Source: Paramarasmius palmivorus | Lineage: Eukaryota > Basidiomycota > Agaricomycetes > Agaricales > Marasmiaceae | Reading direction: 5' to 3' | Assembly: GCA_037176845.1 (NCBI GenBank) | Contig: JAYKXP010000160.1 | Coordinates: 35,091-99,090 of the forward strand | Length of the DNA: 64,000 nt | Shown here: in pieces, positions 22,974 to 34,683 of the stretch | Numbering within the stretch: the first letter of the stretch is position 1 | Layout of the letters: each line of letters starts with the position of its first letter | Translations under genes and position numbers: made by a program | Notes under the pieces: generated by a model | The model's database searches: none | The model's input: only the letters and a program-made list of their open reading frames with translations | What the model was told of the DNA's origin: nothing

Positions 22974-24871
22974 CTAACTATGAAGCTTTTTGAATAGTTC
23001 TTTATCCTTCTTTCCAGTAATGATCTCCCATTCTGGATACCCCAAACTTTGAGCCCAATCAGCTGTCATGGGGTTAAAGCCACGAGCAACTTGCCACTTG
23101 TGGAGTGCAGTATAGACAAAGGTTGGCCATGATATCAGCATAAACTTAAAATGAGTTGAAAACCTAAGGGTTGGAACTCCCCAGTGTCCACATTCCTTCT
23201 CTGATAACTCAGATTCCCCACTCTCATCAAGAGACCAAAAGTGAGTCTGGGTATTTCCATTCTCCCATGATATGTATTCTGATATTGACATAGGGAGAGG
23301 ATAGATGAAGAGATAGATGGGTGGTGAGTCCTCTAGTGGATGAGAGAAGTTCCCCAATATTGATTCTAGTTGACACCAAGCAGGGTCAACTATGACTATT
23401 AAACAAAGAAAAATAAGCCTAGCTGCAGACAGTCAAGAGAAGGACATACAAAACTCTTTCTCTGTTTCTGACATTTCATGGATATTGATTATTCTTGGAC
23501 TTTGTGCCATCCAACTTGACCAGATTGTCCTCCATTGGAACTTGAACAGAACACTAACTATCTGACCATTGAGTGTGAAACTAAAAAGATCAGCACCAAT
23601 AAATCAAACTAAAACATGTACCTCACACACCGAATTCTATTCCCCACTTTTGTTTTATCCACTAACCCCTTTATATCATGCTCATCCACTGTCCACAATG
23701 TAGGGCTGTTCTGTGGCCACCTTCCAATTGCCCCTTTTGAATGAGAGTAAATAGTATCAAAGCAAAGTCCACCAAAGGCATTTAGTGGCAGCTGATATGG
23801 CAGATGTCGAAAGAGGGGTCCAAAGTAATCTGACCTCAGCCCCTGGTCATGGCAATCATGAGCTAGGGATAGCTGGAGGTTGGTTGGCTTAGAGAATAGA
23901 TCATCAATGTATACATCAGTGGTTTGCATCCTTGCATAGTTTAGAATGCAGCCATCCATCCATGTTGATGAGAAACACTGGAAGAATTGGCAGGAGGTAT
24001 CATCTTGAAGCATTTGTATTGAAGAGGGGAGAAAGTTGAGGCTCATTTCACTGGCCTGACTGACAACAAATCTTGGTCCAGCAGGCCCTTTGCAAAGCAT
24101 GCCTTTCCCAGTCAGCCATATCATGTCCTCATTGCATCCCATTTGAGACTTTAATCAAGCAGTTTAGTCTAAATTGCAGAATCATCCACCTTGTAGACAT
24201 ACCTTCAATTGAAAAATATATAAATCTACCCAAAATGTGTGTTGGTGGAACTGTCCAAGTGGAACCATCTCTATTACATGAACTTGATTAGAAAATGACA
24301 TCAACTCAGAGAGAAAGAGGCTCACTATCATGAAAGATCAAAAATGGGACATTGGAATGATTTAAGCCATAGAGCTGCCATATGTTAGGTTTCCTGTTTA
24401 GTTGTCAGGGAAATTGTTGCAGAGGGAAGAGCAGGAACAAACCCAATGCCAGCACAAGAGTATTGTTTGAAATCTCTTTGCCACATCTCATGAGCTTTGT
24501 CTCCCTCATAGATGATTGCAGTGTGTTTGTGTTGTCGATTGGAATGTACCTCTACAGTACAGATGGTTTGCTTTCTCATGTTTTCCATAACCTTGACCCA
24601 TTTCCCATCTTTCCATTCCCAAGTATATTCTGAGAGATCTCTGGTGTGGAGTTTCTTCACAGTAATCACATCACCACGGTTCACATATTTGAACTATGAG
24701 GGGTAATGATACGAAAGATCTCCGACTAGAAGGAGAACCAACCTCGTCATACTCGGTGCGTTCCACCTGCATTTGTTGATAGATATTTATGTTGTGAGCA
24801 TTGAACTGATCCCTGCCGACGTTATTCAAGATGCCGCGGATGGACATGTCCGTGCAGTTATTGAAGCTCAT
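22974..24871 (-). CDS. Uncharacterised Agaricomycete protein, CpG-depleted copy
   Basis: Exon 1 (from 24871) encodes MSFNNCTDMSIRGILNNVGR, then DQFNAHNINIYQQ and RTEYDE. This Asn-rich 'NNVG-QFN' leader resembles segments at the N-termini of some fungal NLR-like proteins. Introns of 45-60 nt link to YVNRGDVITVKKLHTRDLSE, QTICTVEVHSNRQHKHTAII, KPNIWQLYGLNHSNVPFLIF, MVPLGQFHQHTFWVDLYI, WLTGKGMLCKGPAGPRFVVS, FTLNGQIVSVLFKFQW and, in the last exon, FWSLDESGESELSEKECGHW and GYPEWEIITGKKDKELFKKL. All intron positions match those of the plus-strand paralogue at 31981-34129. I know the family only as a lineage-expanded one without assigned function. From exon 2 onward CpG has almost vanished, yet I see no stop or frameshift, so it may still be functional or may have decayed only recently. 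Confidence 0.65.
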
Positions 24872-24930
24872 ATTGGTGAGTATGGGTTGTGGGTTGCGAT
24901 GGTGGTAGATGTCGCGGAGGGTGTTGGATA

Positions 24931-24942
24931 CCTTTATAAAGC
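24931..24942 (-). promoter_or_regulatory. TATA-box-like sequence
   Basis: The minus strand reads gctttataaagg about 60 bp upstream of the ATG at 24871. Spacing and sequence fit a TATA box. Confidence 0.45.
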
Positions 24943-27900
24943 AGTTGGTTGCGTAATAGATGGTTGGTATGGTCGGTGATTTCCAGTGGGTAATAGCTTG
25001 CGCATCGTAGGCCTGTTCGGAGTGTTAGATGGGACTAATAGAGATCGAATGCTACTTCATGAGCTATCCTTGTAAGCCAGTAGTTCGAAGGGAAAACATA
25101 CCTTGAGTAGCGGTTTTGATGGTGGTAGTCCGCAAAGACGCCTGTCCGAAACGCCCAAGCGCTCTTTCCGTTACCACCATCACTGTTCTCGCCAGACTCG
25201 ACCATTATGGCCGGACTCAACCTTTCAGCTCTCCACGCTCCGTAGAATCAGGATAAGTGGTGTCAGGGTACGTTTTTTTAGTCTTTCGATGGCTTGAAAA
25301 TAATGCTCAACCGCATGTTCCATCCAGCTAGCCTACCTAAACTCTTTGCCATTCTCGACGCGCTCATACGGCGACTCTGGTGTCACCTTTCACCGATTTA
25401 GATGCCCGGCACATCTTCCATCTTTAACAAAGCGCACTCCTACTTTTCGCTATATACACCTAACAGAGCCCAACGCCACTCTTCTCCAGTTCTGAGCGCG
25501 GCTACGATCACTGTCCCGGATATGGGATTCGTATACACTCAGGTGTTCGCCTCATTCAGGTCTATCGCGAAGGACATGTGCGGGATTGAGGAACTTTTGA
25601 GTGGAGAATGAGCAGGGTACGGACAATGGAATTCGGAGGAGATACGAGAACATCGAACACCGTACTTTTTCCCTTCACCGAACACTATTTCTTCCCTCAA
25701 GAATTCGACTATCACCGTGTCTCGTCATCTTTGCGACGATCAGCATACCTTTTCAGAGTTGCAGAAACGCAAGCACCCACTTGGCACACTTAACCGACAT
25801 CCTACGACGCCCACTCCTACATTTCCCTCGCTTCAATCTGTACTACGACGAAATGATCTAGTTTTGGAGGAATAAGCTCAATGTTGGGTGTTTGGATGGC
25901 CGAAATGTCGGTGGTAGTGAAGACTGGTCGGGAGGATCTCCAACATTGGCACACATATACCAGAGGTAGATCAAGGACTAACACGGAGACTTGGGGACGG
26001 GTTTCGTCATCGAGAGGTCTGGAGTTGGCATCTGCCTGGCTTTTTTACACCCAGACGTCTGTCATACTCTCGGAGTCGTCGCGCGACCATTTTCCTTGAT
26101 GTGCAGCTGGGCTTGGCAGCTGGTGCTTGGACAGTTTCATATGAATTTCCTCCATCCTTCGGCGCTAAGGCTTGAGGGTACAAGAACAGTCAAGTACACG
26201 AGCAATACACAGTAAGTCTAGCCCTTGTTGTAGTGTTGTCTTGCGCTGATGAGTTTTCAGCACGATTCCACGCTAGCTAGTGGGACAACGTGGCCGCTGA
26301 TTCGCTCATACCTCAACCATCTTCACCTAGATCCTCCAGTAAATTGGTACGTCTTCGTACTACAATTCGTTCGGCTTGAATCACTCGTTACAAGGCACTA
26401 AGATATGATAAACAATACAAGATAATACTATGCTTGAAACACAACCTCGGAATGGAGTCGAAACCATGTTTCGTTTGGTCAAATCAAATCCCTGTGCAAC
26501 CATGACCTACAGCGCAGGCCGGCTTCTCAAACTGGTGTCCTTCGCTCATCACCCGAGCTGATGATATGCACGATGTCTTCCCTGAATGTTCGGTACGTAG
26601 GTCCCTGTTCGTGTTGATGGTTTCATCTGACGTGTCAGATATAGGCTGTCTCTGAGTGAAAACAGTACAGAATGACTACTTGCGGTCTCAGCCCTATTAT
26701 CGCCATCCGAGCTTTGGCACTGACCTCGAGGAGCCGAGGAAAAGCGGGATCTTTCAACCACAAGGTGAATTTCAAGTTCCCGGTCACATCTACTCCAGCT
26801 GCGTACCCACATCTGTTTAGGTTCCCACCTCCGGCTTATTCGTATGCAAAGCAGAGATGGAAGACGTAGCGCTTTGACGAAGGTATGCCTACACGATTCG
26901 CGAACTCTATAACCCATCTCGATCCTAACTGTACCTCTTTCTTTCTTAGTATCATTCCGAATATCCAACATGAGAAGCAGGCGGCTGTTTGATACATGTC
27001 TTCAACATGCTTCCCAGGATCAATCTGTCAACGAAGGCTGTTGGGTCTCGATGACTACAGCCTACATCGATATGCTTTTCCCCTAAGTAACCGACCTCGG
27101 CGGACGGAGAGCATCGAAAGAAGGTGGTGGTCGGGAAGCAGGTGCAATACCGGATCCCAACAGGACGTGATATGATGTTTGGGGTCGTGTTGGGCTGCGA
27201 AATAGTCCAAGGAGATGCCGAAGGCTTAACAAGAAACCCTCTAGGGCTTAGTACCCGAACCAGAAATGACAACACTATGCACCAGGCCACCTGTCGAAGC
27301 ATATGCCTAGCCTACCGCAGTGGCAGTGGATTGACTGAGGCTTACCTGATGAATATATCTGATGAGAGATAGAAGCGTATGCGACTTGGTAGTGTGTAAA
27401 GCACTGTCTATTCAAGTAGATACCAACTAGCTTATATACTAAAGTACAGAAGTAACCCGCATAGGAGTCCAAGTGGTACGTACAGTAAGACTAAGGAATT
27501 CCGAGTGGTGCTCGGAGATAGAGTGGATATAATCTAATCTAAAGATAGTTTCAACACCACCGTCGTCTACTTCCCCTCCGAATGAGATCAGCCAATTCGA
27601 GGCGTTGATTGAGTTCAGTATTGGCCTGGAAGTTATAGTCGTGGTCGTGGTGAAAGAGCAAGTGCATGCCGGCAGTGCCTCTCTTGTTCCACAACTATCA
27701 CCATGAGGTCCAACGCGGGACTATCTTTCTGGGAATACCAGTCTCCCAAGGTTTTCACCGTGCTTCGAATTCGCTGGTTTCGTTTGGGAATGAAAGAATT
27801 GTCGAAAGGAATAGAAAGGATTGAAATGATTCGTTCAGGCCGCTCTGGGCGGAAGGAACGGAAGCAAGACAGAGTTCTTGGTTACAGGGCAAAGGTACGT

Positions 27901-30660
27901 CTCTATTCACTCTTTCGGACTAGATGACCTTGATCTGATATCTATTTGTCTTGTTCAAAGGTTTATCATAGACGAAAACAAGTATTGCCGCGTCTAGGTC
28001 TCAACGCGGACGTTTATTGGAGAGCTGCAAGTTGAAGGACATCCGGCTATCAAGTTCTCGACGATGCGTTTGAGTGGCTCGCAGGTTAGTCATCTTCCTC
28101 AGTCTCAAGCAGAAGATGACCTAATCTCTTCACCCGGTGAGTAGGATCCTTTCCCCTGGGTATCTCGGCGATCTCGAGCTTACATGTCCTCAGCTTGTGA
28201 GAACGAAGATGAATGGCACGAAAATCTCATTTATCGGAAAGCTGCAAGATCCATTCCTCGATGGATGCGTTTGAGTGGCTCGGTAGCAGCTAGTCTTCAT
28301 CCCGAGTTCTCAACAGAAGCCTTTAGGTGCTCCAGATCTCTTATCTGGCAAGTAGTACCATTCTCCGATGTTATCTCCAACTAACATCTCGTCGTAGCTC
28401 AGGTATCCAACTCGATGGTTCGGCCTCGAACTGGAGCCGTATCGCTACTCGCAGGCGTATAAACGTGGATTCTACAGAGACACAAAGATCTTCGGGGATA
28501 CGGGTACGTTAAGCTTGCTACATTGTGAACGTGTACTCAGTCAGGTTTCTCCAACCAAGCTTTTTACTCGAGCTATGTTTCTGGGCGAAGACTTGAGAGA
28601 ACGAGAATGGTCCCTCAATAGGCCTGCTGGAGGATATATCACATTATCACTCCTAGCCCTTGATGTACATTCTTCGAAATTGGGAGTCGACTCTCAGGAT
28701 AATAGATACGTCAGGAAACCGGGAGGCTGGCGCTATTGCGAAACACAAGGCATCGCGACATGTCCTTGCTGCACGGGCCATGATATATGATAGTGAAGGT
28801 TATTGATGCGTACGAACGATGTGTTTTGTATTGTGTATTCAGTACGAAGTCGTCTACAACTTCGGTACTCTATTTCCCAAGGCTGAATCGATAAAGAGGA
28901 CCAACCAGAATTACGCTTGTAGGGTTGACCTGCATCTGGATGTTAGCACGAGGGGGTACATCATTATCGAGGAACTCACCGTAGGCAACGAACGTGAATG
29001 TGGAACGTGGAACTCGACGTCTAGCGAAGAACCACCTGGAGACCGAGTACCGAGAGTACATGTATCTGTTTCGGTTGGTCAAACACGAGCTATGAGGTGG
29101 AAAGACCGAGGCTTACCTGACAAATAGCTAGAAACGAGCAGGAGTAGAACATCCGGATCGAGGCGCCAATGTTATGGAAGAGACACTTGGCTATCTGAGT
29201 CTTGAAGAGCGGTGGTTATGAACGAGCTGGAGGTAGAATGGTACACATCCTTGTCGAAGGATTATCACGCAAGGCGCAGTAGGGAATCCTTTGTTAAGTG
29301 GTGAGTGTTGCTAGCGTTTGGACATGCGTTGGGTTTGAAACAGGGGTTGCGTTGAGGTCCGAACATAGAGCCCTACGAGAATCTCAGTATAGAATTCCGT
29401 ATAAGGAATCAAAAGAACGGATACCATCCGATAACCTCCAGTATCATCGAAGGAGACTTGGTCGAGGATCCACTAAACGCATGCAATTGAATCTGATAGC
29501 TTCAGTATTATGAGAAAGGAAAAGAAGCTGTACACACCTTCTGCCGTTGAAAGCGTCATTGTGAGCTTCGTAGAGACTAAAGGAATGCCGTCCGGTTGAA
29601 CGCTTTGAAACGAAGGTTGATTGCGATGGGTGTGGCCGAGATCAAAGTCGTGCATATCCTTCAATCCACGCGCTGGTTTGAACTCATCTTCAAGGAAAGG
29701 ACGTTTATGCCCCGCAAATCTGGTCGACGGTTCAGCTGGAGATACAGGTTTGAGTAAGAGTATTAGCACAAGAGATAGCCAGGGAGCGCACTGTTCAACC
29801 AAAGTCCTTGGAATTCACCAAGAAAACTCGGATTTGAGTCACCGCAAGACCTAAGAGTATTCTCCGAGTTGGAGGTCATCAGGAGTTCCACAGACAGCCA
29901 TCCAGCTGAGTGTTTTGAGAGAAACGTTGCTCACGATGATGGTGGTCACGATGAAAGCCTAGCCTCTAACAAAGAATCCTCTTTCCGAACCACCACCATC
30001 ACTACACTCTCATCACAGCCAACATCGTCTATTGAAGCAATGACATGCCTTAGCAATTCAACGAACTGTCCCATCTGGATCGGTCACGACATTTTTGTCT
30101 GACCTTGAACATCTTTTCTCCTCCACCACACCGAACCCTTGCCCATATCCGCATCCCTTCTTAGGCCTCCGACGCCATCCAGACTCCACCATATACATAT
30201 GCTCTATTCTCCCTGGTCCCGTCTACTTTAGCCTTGGACATGGGTTGTTCACGTCGCACACAAACATCGCAGGCGTTCAAGTCAGGTTGATTTCGACGCT
30301 CCGCTTTTTTTAAAGTCTACGAAGTCGACGTTTTCGTAGCCTTGGATTCGTATTGGAGCTATTTTACGCTGTTGGGACCTGTTTATGCAGTTTGGGCGAT
30401 GGAACACGTCGATTTGGGGGCAGTGTTATGTTGCTTGTATTGGCTGGGCTCAACGAGTGAACGCGAGGATATGAGATATGGGGACTATTTTCGAGGGGCG
30501 GAGAATGATTGGAGTGTGCTTGTGCTGTGGCAAAGAACAGTCCAAGTAGTGCCAATGATACGTTCAGAATTTTTGCACACCCTAGCCATCGTCCATACGT
30601 CTGGCCAACCTCGATATCGTATGTCATCCAGCTATTTCTGCCTTTCGAATGTTCATGTAC
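24943..30660. other. Gene-poor region
   Basis: CpG content is normal. No exon chain with a recognisable domain was found. Pieces with coding texture exist, for instance a minus-strand exon-like stretch near 25085-25210 (VESGENSDGGNGKSAWAF, ending at a gtatgt donor), and a minus-strand frame at 29802 down to about 29530 that begins with a hydrophobic leader (LSLVLILLLKPVSPA). None could be joined convincingly, and they may be relics or short genes. Confidence 0.35.
28008..28320 (+). repeat. Diverged ~105-bp direct duplication
   Basis: Copy 1 (about 28008-28112) and copy 2 (about 28217-28320) share agctgcaag, an identical stretch gatgcgtttgagtggctcg, and a tail ending caacagaag or caagcagaag. 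The spacing is about 200 bp. They do not belong to any gene I can define. Confidence 0.6.
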
Positions 30661-31041
30661 TCATGTTGCTGCTAGGAAGCTCCAATATCTCTTTGAATCT
30701 GTTATCACTGTGATTTTGCCGAGTACTCTCTTTCTGCATCCAATCACGGATTCCTCGATCCTGGCGCACATGTCAGAGATCCAGATTGTCGTAGTAGTTC
30801 CACCATCGATAGGTATGCGTATCTCGGTTTCTGAACACCTACTTTGACGCTAATAATTTCTTTATCGACAGTTCCTCGCCCGATACACAATATACACACA
30901 TTATGGAGCCAGCACACAGTTCTCAGTGTCTTCATCCATTTCACCGAGTTTGCTGGCGATATCTCGAATGCGCTTCTTTGTCCTCCGGTCCTGCCTATCG
31001 ATAATGGTGTCATATTTTCGCTCGCCATCGGTTGCGTTCAT
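30661..31041 (-). CDS. Possible small charged protein, two exons
   Basis: The minus strand reads MNATDGERKYDTIIDRQDRR, then TKKRIRDIASKLGEMDEDTE, from 31041 to TAA at 30901-30903. A second coding-like stretch (TIWISDMCARIEESVIGCRK ... RYWSFLAAT, TGA at 30661-30663) follows after about 110 bp that could hold an intron. The first part would be a highly charged helix. It could be a real short gene, two exons of a longer one, or chance. Confidence 0.3.
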
Positions 31042-31822
31042 ATGCGCTCAGAGCGACTCTCAGAGCGTTGTCGCCTTCCCTTCGTGCTGGTATCAAGTCT
31101 ATCGTCGATATACGAGGTATGTGAATGAGCCTTGAGCGCCGAGCGCTCGTTCTATTTAGACTGCTACTAATACTTGCCTTTTCTGTCTAGCTAGCTCAAA
31201 ACTTCGCGTTCACATCGCCGTCTTTCGGCCCAGCTTTTCTCAACCCACTCCGTGCTTCACAATGCCACAGTTCCGTTATCCTCCGCCTCGTGGCCTTTTG
31301 ACTCCGAAAGTGCCTGAGCGATTGTTATGTGGCCATGGTTGACGAGATGAAGAGACTAGCGCTCTCGACTGACATAGTGAGAGTGAGCTCTGAGTTCCAG
31401 CGTATCCTGGAGGTGCTCTTCACTCCAACCTGGACCGAGACACGCCAATCAGAGCCTATATTTCCGTGCCTGCAAAGGTCTTGGATGTGTGGTCGTAGTA
31501 CCTCGTCGTAGGTCTTCGAAAGAGATGCTCTGTGGCAAAACCAAATTGCGTCAACCTCTACATTCAGTGCAGTGGGCGACCACGGGCGAAGGTTCAACTC
31601 CAGCAAATATTTGGAATCGGAACATACACACCTTCCGTATCCCCCTTCTCCACCTATGTCCCCTTACGACGTCACTCTCGACCCCACGTCAACCACCATT
31701 ATGACGAAGACTGTCCGCCTACAACGCGAGTACTCAACTCTTGCTTCCCTCACTTGCCTCTACACCTTTTCCTCCGGTGACGCTCGTTCCTGGGGAGGTT
31801 GAGGCCGTGAAGCGTGCACAAA

Positions 31823-31833
31823 ATATATTTATA
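31823..31833 (+). promoter_or_regulatory. TATA-like element
   Basis: The sequence tatatttata lies about 150 bp upstream of the ATG at 31981, in the expected place for the core promoter of that gene. Confidence 0.35.
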
Positions 31834-31980
31834 GGAAGCACTTCAATATGCTCACAGGTTCACCGATATCACCGGATACCATGCCAGCCATCTATAGCCA
31901 CAATGCAGTTCAATGGCCCACATTCACACGATATCTCTTGAAACTGGACCCCCACCATCGGGGACCTTGGCCATTATACC

Positions 31981-34129
31981 ATGAGCCTTCAGGATTGCTC
32001 ACAGGTCACCATCGAAGGCAATAACAGGTTCAATAACGTTCAGGGTAACCAGTTCAACGCGCCGATCAACGCTAGTGTCATTCATTTTGACAGTCAGCGG
32101 GGAATAGAACGTACCGAGTACGACGAGGTGAATGTGTTCCTTCAAATGGCAATAGTAGCTTTACTAACTGGAAGCTTTCAGTTTGAAAATGTCAAACGAG
32201 GTAACATCATTGCCCTGAAGAAGCTACACACCAGCCCTCTTCGAGAGGTAGAACTCAAGTGGGAGAATGGGAAGCGTCGTCGCCGTTTGCGCAAGTCGGC
32301 TAAACAAACAATCTGCACTGTGAAAATACACCCTGATCATCAGTTGAGGTTTACTGCAGTGATCTACGAAGGTGCCGACGCGCACAGCTTTTGGGAGGCA
32401 GATCTTGAGCGCTATTCGCGTGATGGCCTGGGGTTTGTTTCGTCCCTTTCTCTGCGATAGCTTCACTGAAGGTTGAATAGGAATCCAAATGTGTGGCAGC
32501 TCTTTGGCCTGAATCGTTCAAAAGTTCCGCTTTTGCTCTTCCACGGCGGTAAATATTATCTCCCTACCTTTGTCGACCCAATTCATTAACGAGATTCATA
32601 CAACAGAACTGGTCCCACTGGGGCATTTCTACCGGAGTTCGTTCTGGGGAGACTCTTTTATTCGTTCCTTGTGTGTATGTTTCAGAAATCTAGCTTTAAT
32701 GACCGTGTCATCTAACCCAATTAACTATCCCAGCGGCAAATTCGGTCTCAGGAAGACGAAATATGGGTGACTGCAAGTGGTACTCTTTGCGGAGGACCTG
32801 TGGGACCTTACTTCCGCGTTGCATACGCTGATACAATCACCGATCTTTCTGTGCCTCTGTCGGCCGAAATGCTGCAACACGACACATCGTTCCGATTCTT
32901 CCAGCAGTTTCCATCAATAGATATGGATCGTTATATCCTAAACTTTGCCAGCCACCATTACCATCGAGCATACCTTGATCTGTTCCCACAGCTGATGGAC
33001 CAGCTTCCACCGTGTGATCAATATGACAGCTGGAGGAGGAAATCTCGTTTTCAGAGCTTGTCGGATGTTCTCCCTTTGGGCATTCTTCGAGAGTCTCGAT
33101 TCAATACAGTTCACTCCCCTTCACTGGGGGCTATTGCAAAGTGGCCGCAGGATGACAGGAAGTCATGGGTAGTGTCGTACCTGGGGCTCAGGATGCTTCG
33201 GTGGGAAGCACGCAACGGAATGGAACGGTGAGTGATGGATAGTAGTTCAAACTATTTGCGGGCACTCACAGATGTCCATAGTTTCACGCTAGAGGACGCA
33301 GACTCGTATCATGTTGCATTCATCGGTTGGCAATCGCACAATAAAATGTGGCAGGGTTGGTTATCCCAGTCCGTGAGGGTCATCAATGCTCTCAAGACTT
33401 TAGAACAGGACGATGAATTTTGTACGTCATCGCCTTCTACCACGCAAGCATTGAAACTGATGCCCCTCCTCCTCTTTTTTAACCAGTCATAGTCATTCCA
33501 CCTATAGTTAGTTTGAGGTCATCTAGGAATTTAGAACTGCGCAGATCCTCCTGGCCACTCGAAGATACCCCGCGAATCTACCTCTTTGTTCGCCTTCCAC
33601 CATTATCGATATCGGAACTTCTGTCATGGCTTGAAGGACGTACCGAGTCCCATTTTTGGTCTCTCGATGAGAATGGTCAATCCCGGATGTCAAAAGAAGA
33701 ATGCCGACATTGGATGGTTCCTGAACTCAGTCTGTTTGCTGGGGTTGACCAGCCTGTCGAATTGCGGTCATGGCCAACCCATATTTACACCGCTCTTCGC
33801 GATTGGCAGGTCGCCCGTGGCTTTGACCCATCCACCACTGATTTTGCTCGAGCCTGTGGGTATCCGGTATTGGAGATCTTGGGCGGAAAAGAAAACGACG
33901 AACAGTCCAGAGATCAGAATCCTGGTATTTCCGAAGACATAGGTCTGTTCGTCATGCAAGTATTTCTAGCGCATTCTCTGACCTTCCTGCCATAGAAGAC
34001 ACGATGTCTCAGCTTCTGGTGGCACCCTCATCGAAGCCGAAACCTTCGCGAATCCCTGTGCCAACCTGGCGATCCAAGAGCAAGGTTCGGAAAGGCAAAT
34101 TGGCTGAGGTTCCCACAAAGGTCTCGTAA
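31981..34129 (+). CDS. Uncharacterised Agaricomycete protein, CpG-normal paralogue
   Basis: Exons: 31981-32127 (MSLQDCSQVTIEGNNRFNNV, QGNQFNAPINASVIHF, RTEYDE), 32182-32432 (FENVKRGNIIALKKLHTSPL ... DGLG), 32481-32548 (NPNVWQLFGLNRSKVPLLLF), one starting at 32607 (ELVPLGHFYRSSFWGDSF), a long one covering WVTASGTLCGGPVGPYFRVA to RWEARNGME, then FTLEDADSYHVAFIGWQSHN, and IYLFVRLPPLSISELLSWL with FWSLDENGQSRMSKEECRHW and GYPVLEILGGK. A final intron (gtctgt...ccatag) gives a basic tail (PSSKPKPSRIPVPTWRSK) and TAA at 34127-34129. The minus-strand copy at 22974-24871 has the same exon order but lacks this tail. Family known to me only as lineage-expanded and without assigned role; no catalytic motif is evident. 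Confidence 0.72.
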
Positions 34130-34683
34130 TATGGACATCATGGTTCTGCGACGAGTCACGACTCTGAAGTAGTCAAGGCTGAAAAGCAAGAACATTACCA
34201 GGAAATGCATGGTTGTGCTCTGCGTACTCGAGGTGTCACATATAACACCATGTCTAACATTAAATTATGTTTGCTGTACATACTTGGAGTATATATCTAT
34301 TGACATGACGATTCTGGACTTTGATTGAACCCAAGGAATGCAGAACATTGGTATAAGCGGAAGCGGATCCGCAACGGGATCTGGTGCCGTTCTCTCCTCC
34401 TCCGCCAAAACAGCGTGACTGGTGTTTGATCACTGACGGATACTCCTGAAAGGGTACATTGCTCTTCGAATGTTCCTGCATTCCATATGCTAGAAGCTCA
34501 ACGCGCCGAAAGCGATCACGAGTCAAAGTTGCGTGTTCCAGTCGGCGCGACGAACTGCAGTCGGCCGCGGCTTTCACTTCAACCACGACCATAGTAAATT
34601 TAGCGCAACGGGAACGGGTACGCTTCTCTTTCTCAAAGTTCGTTATCATCCATCGACCCAAATAACTCTCAGGTATTCCATTT
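34130..34683. other. Spacer before the first F-box gene
   Basis: No gene is assigned with confidence. The minus strand contains an open frame (MVVVEVKAAADCSSSRRLEH from about 34592) that carries one copy of the dispersed Val-Val repeat described in the findings. Confidence 0.35.

Noticed and set aside
29473..29802. Minus-strand frame with a hydrophobic leader (possible secreted protein)
   Set aside because: The leader looks like a signal peptide, but the mature part has no Cys pattern or family, and the frame ends at a possible donor with no joinable next exon.
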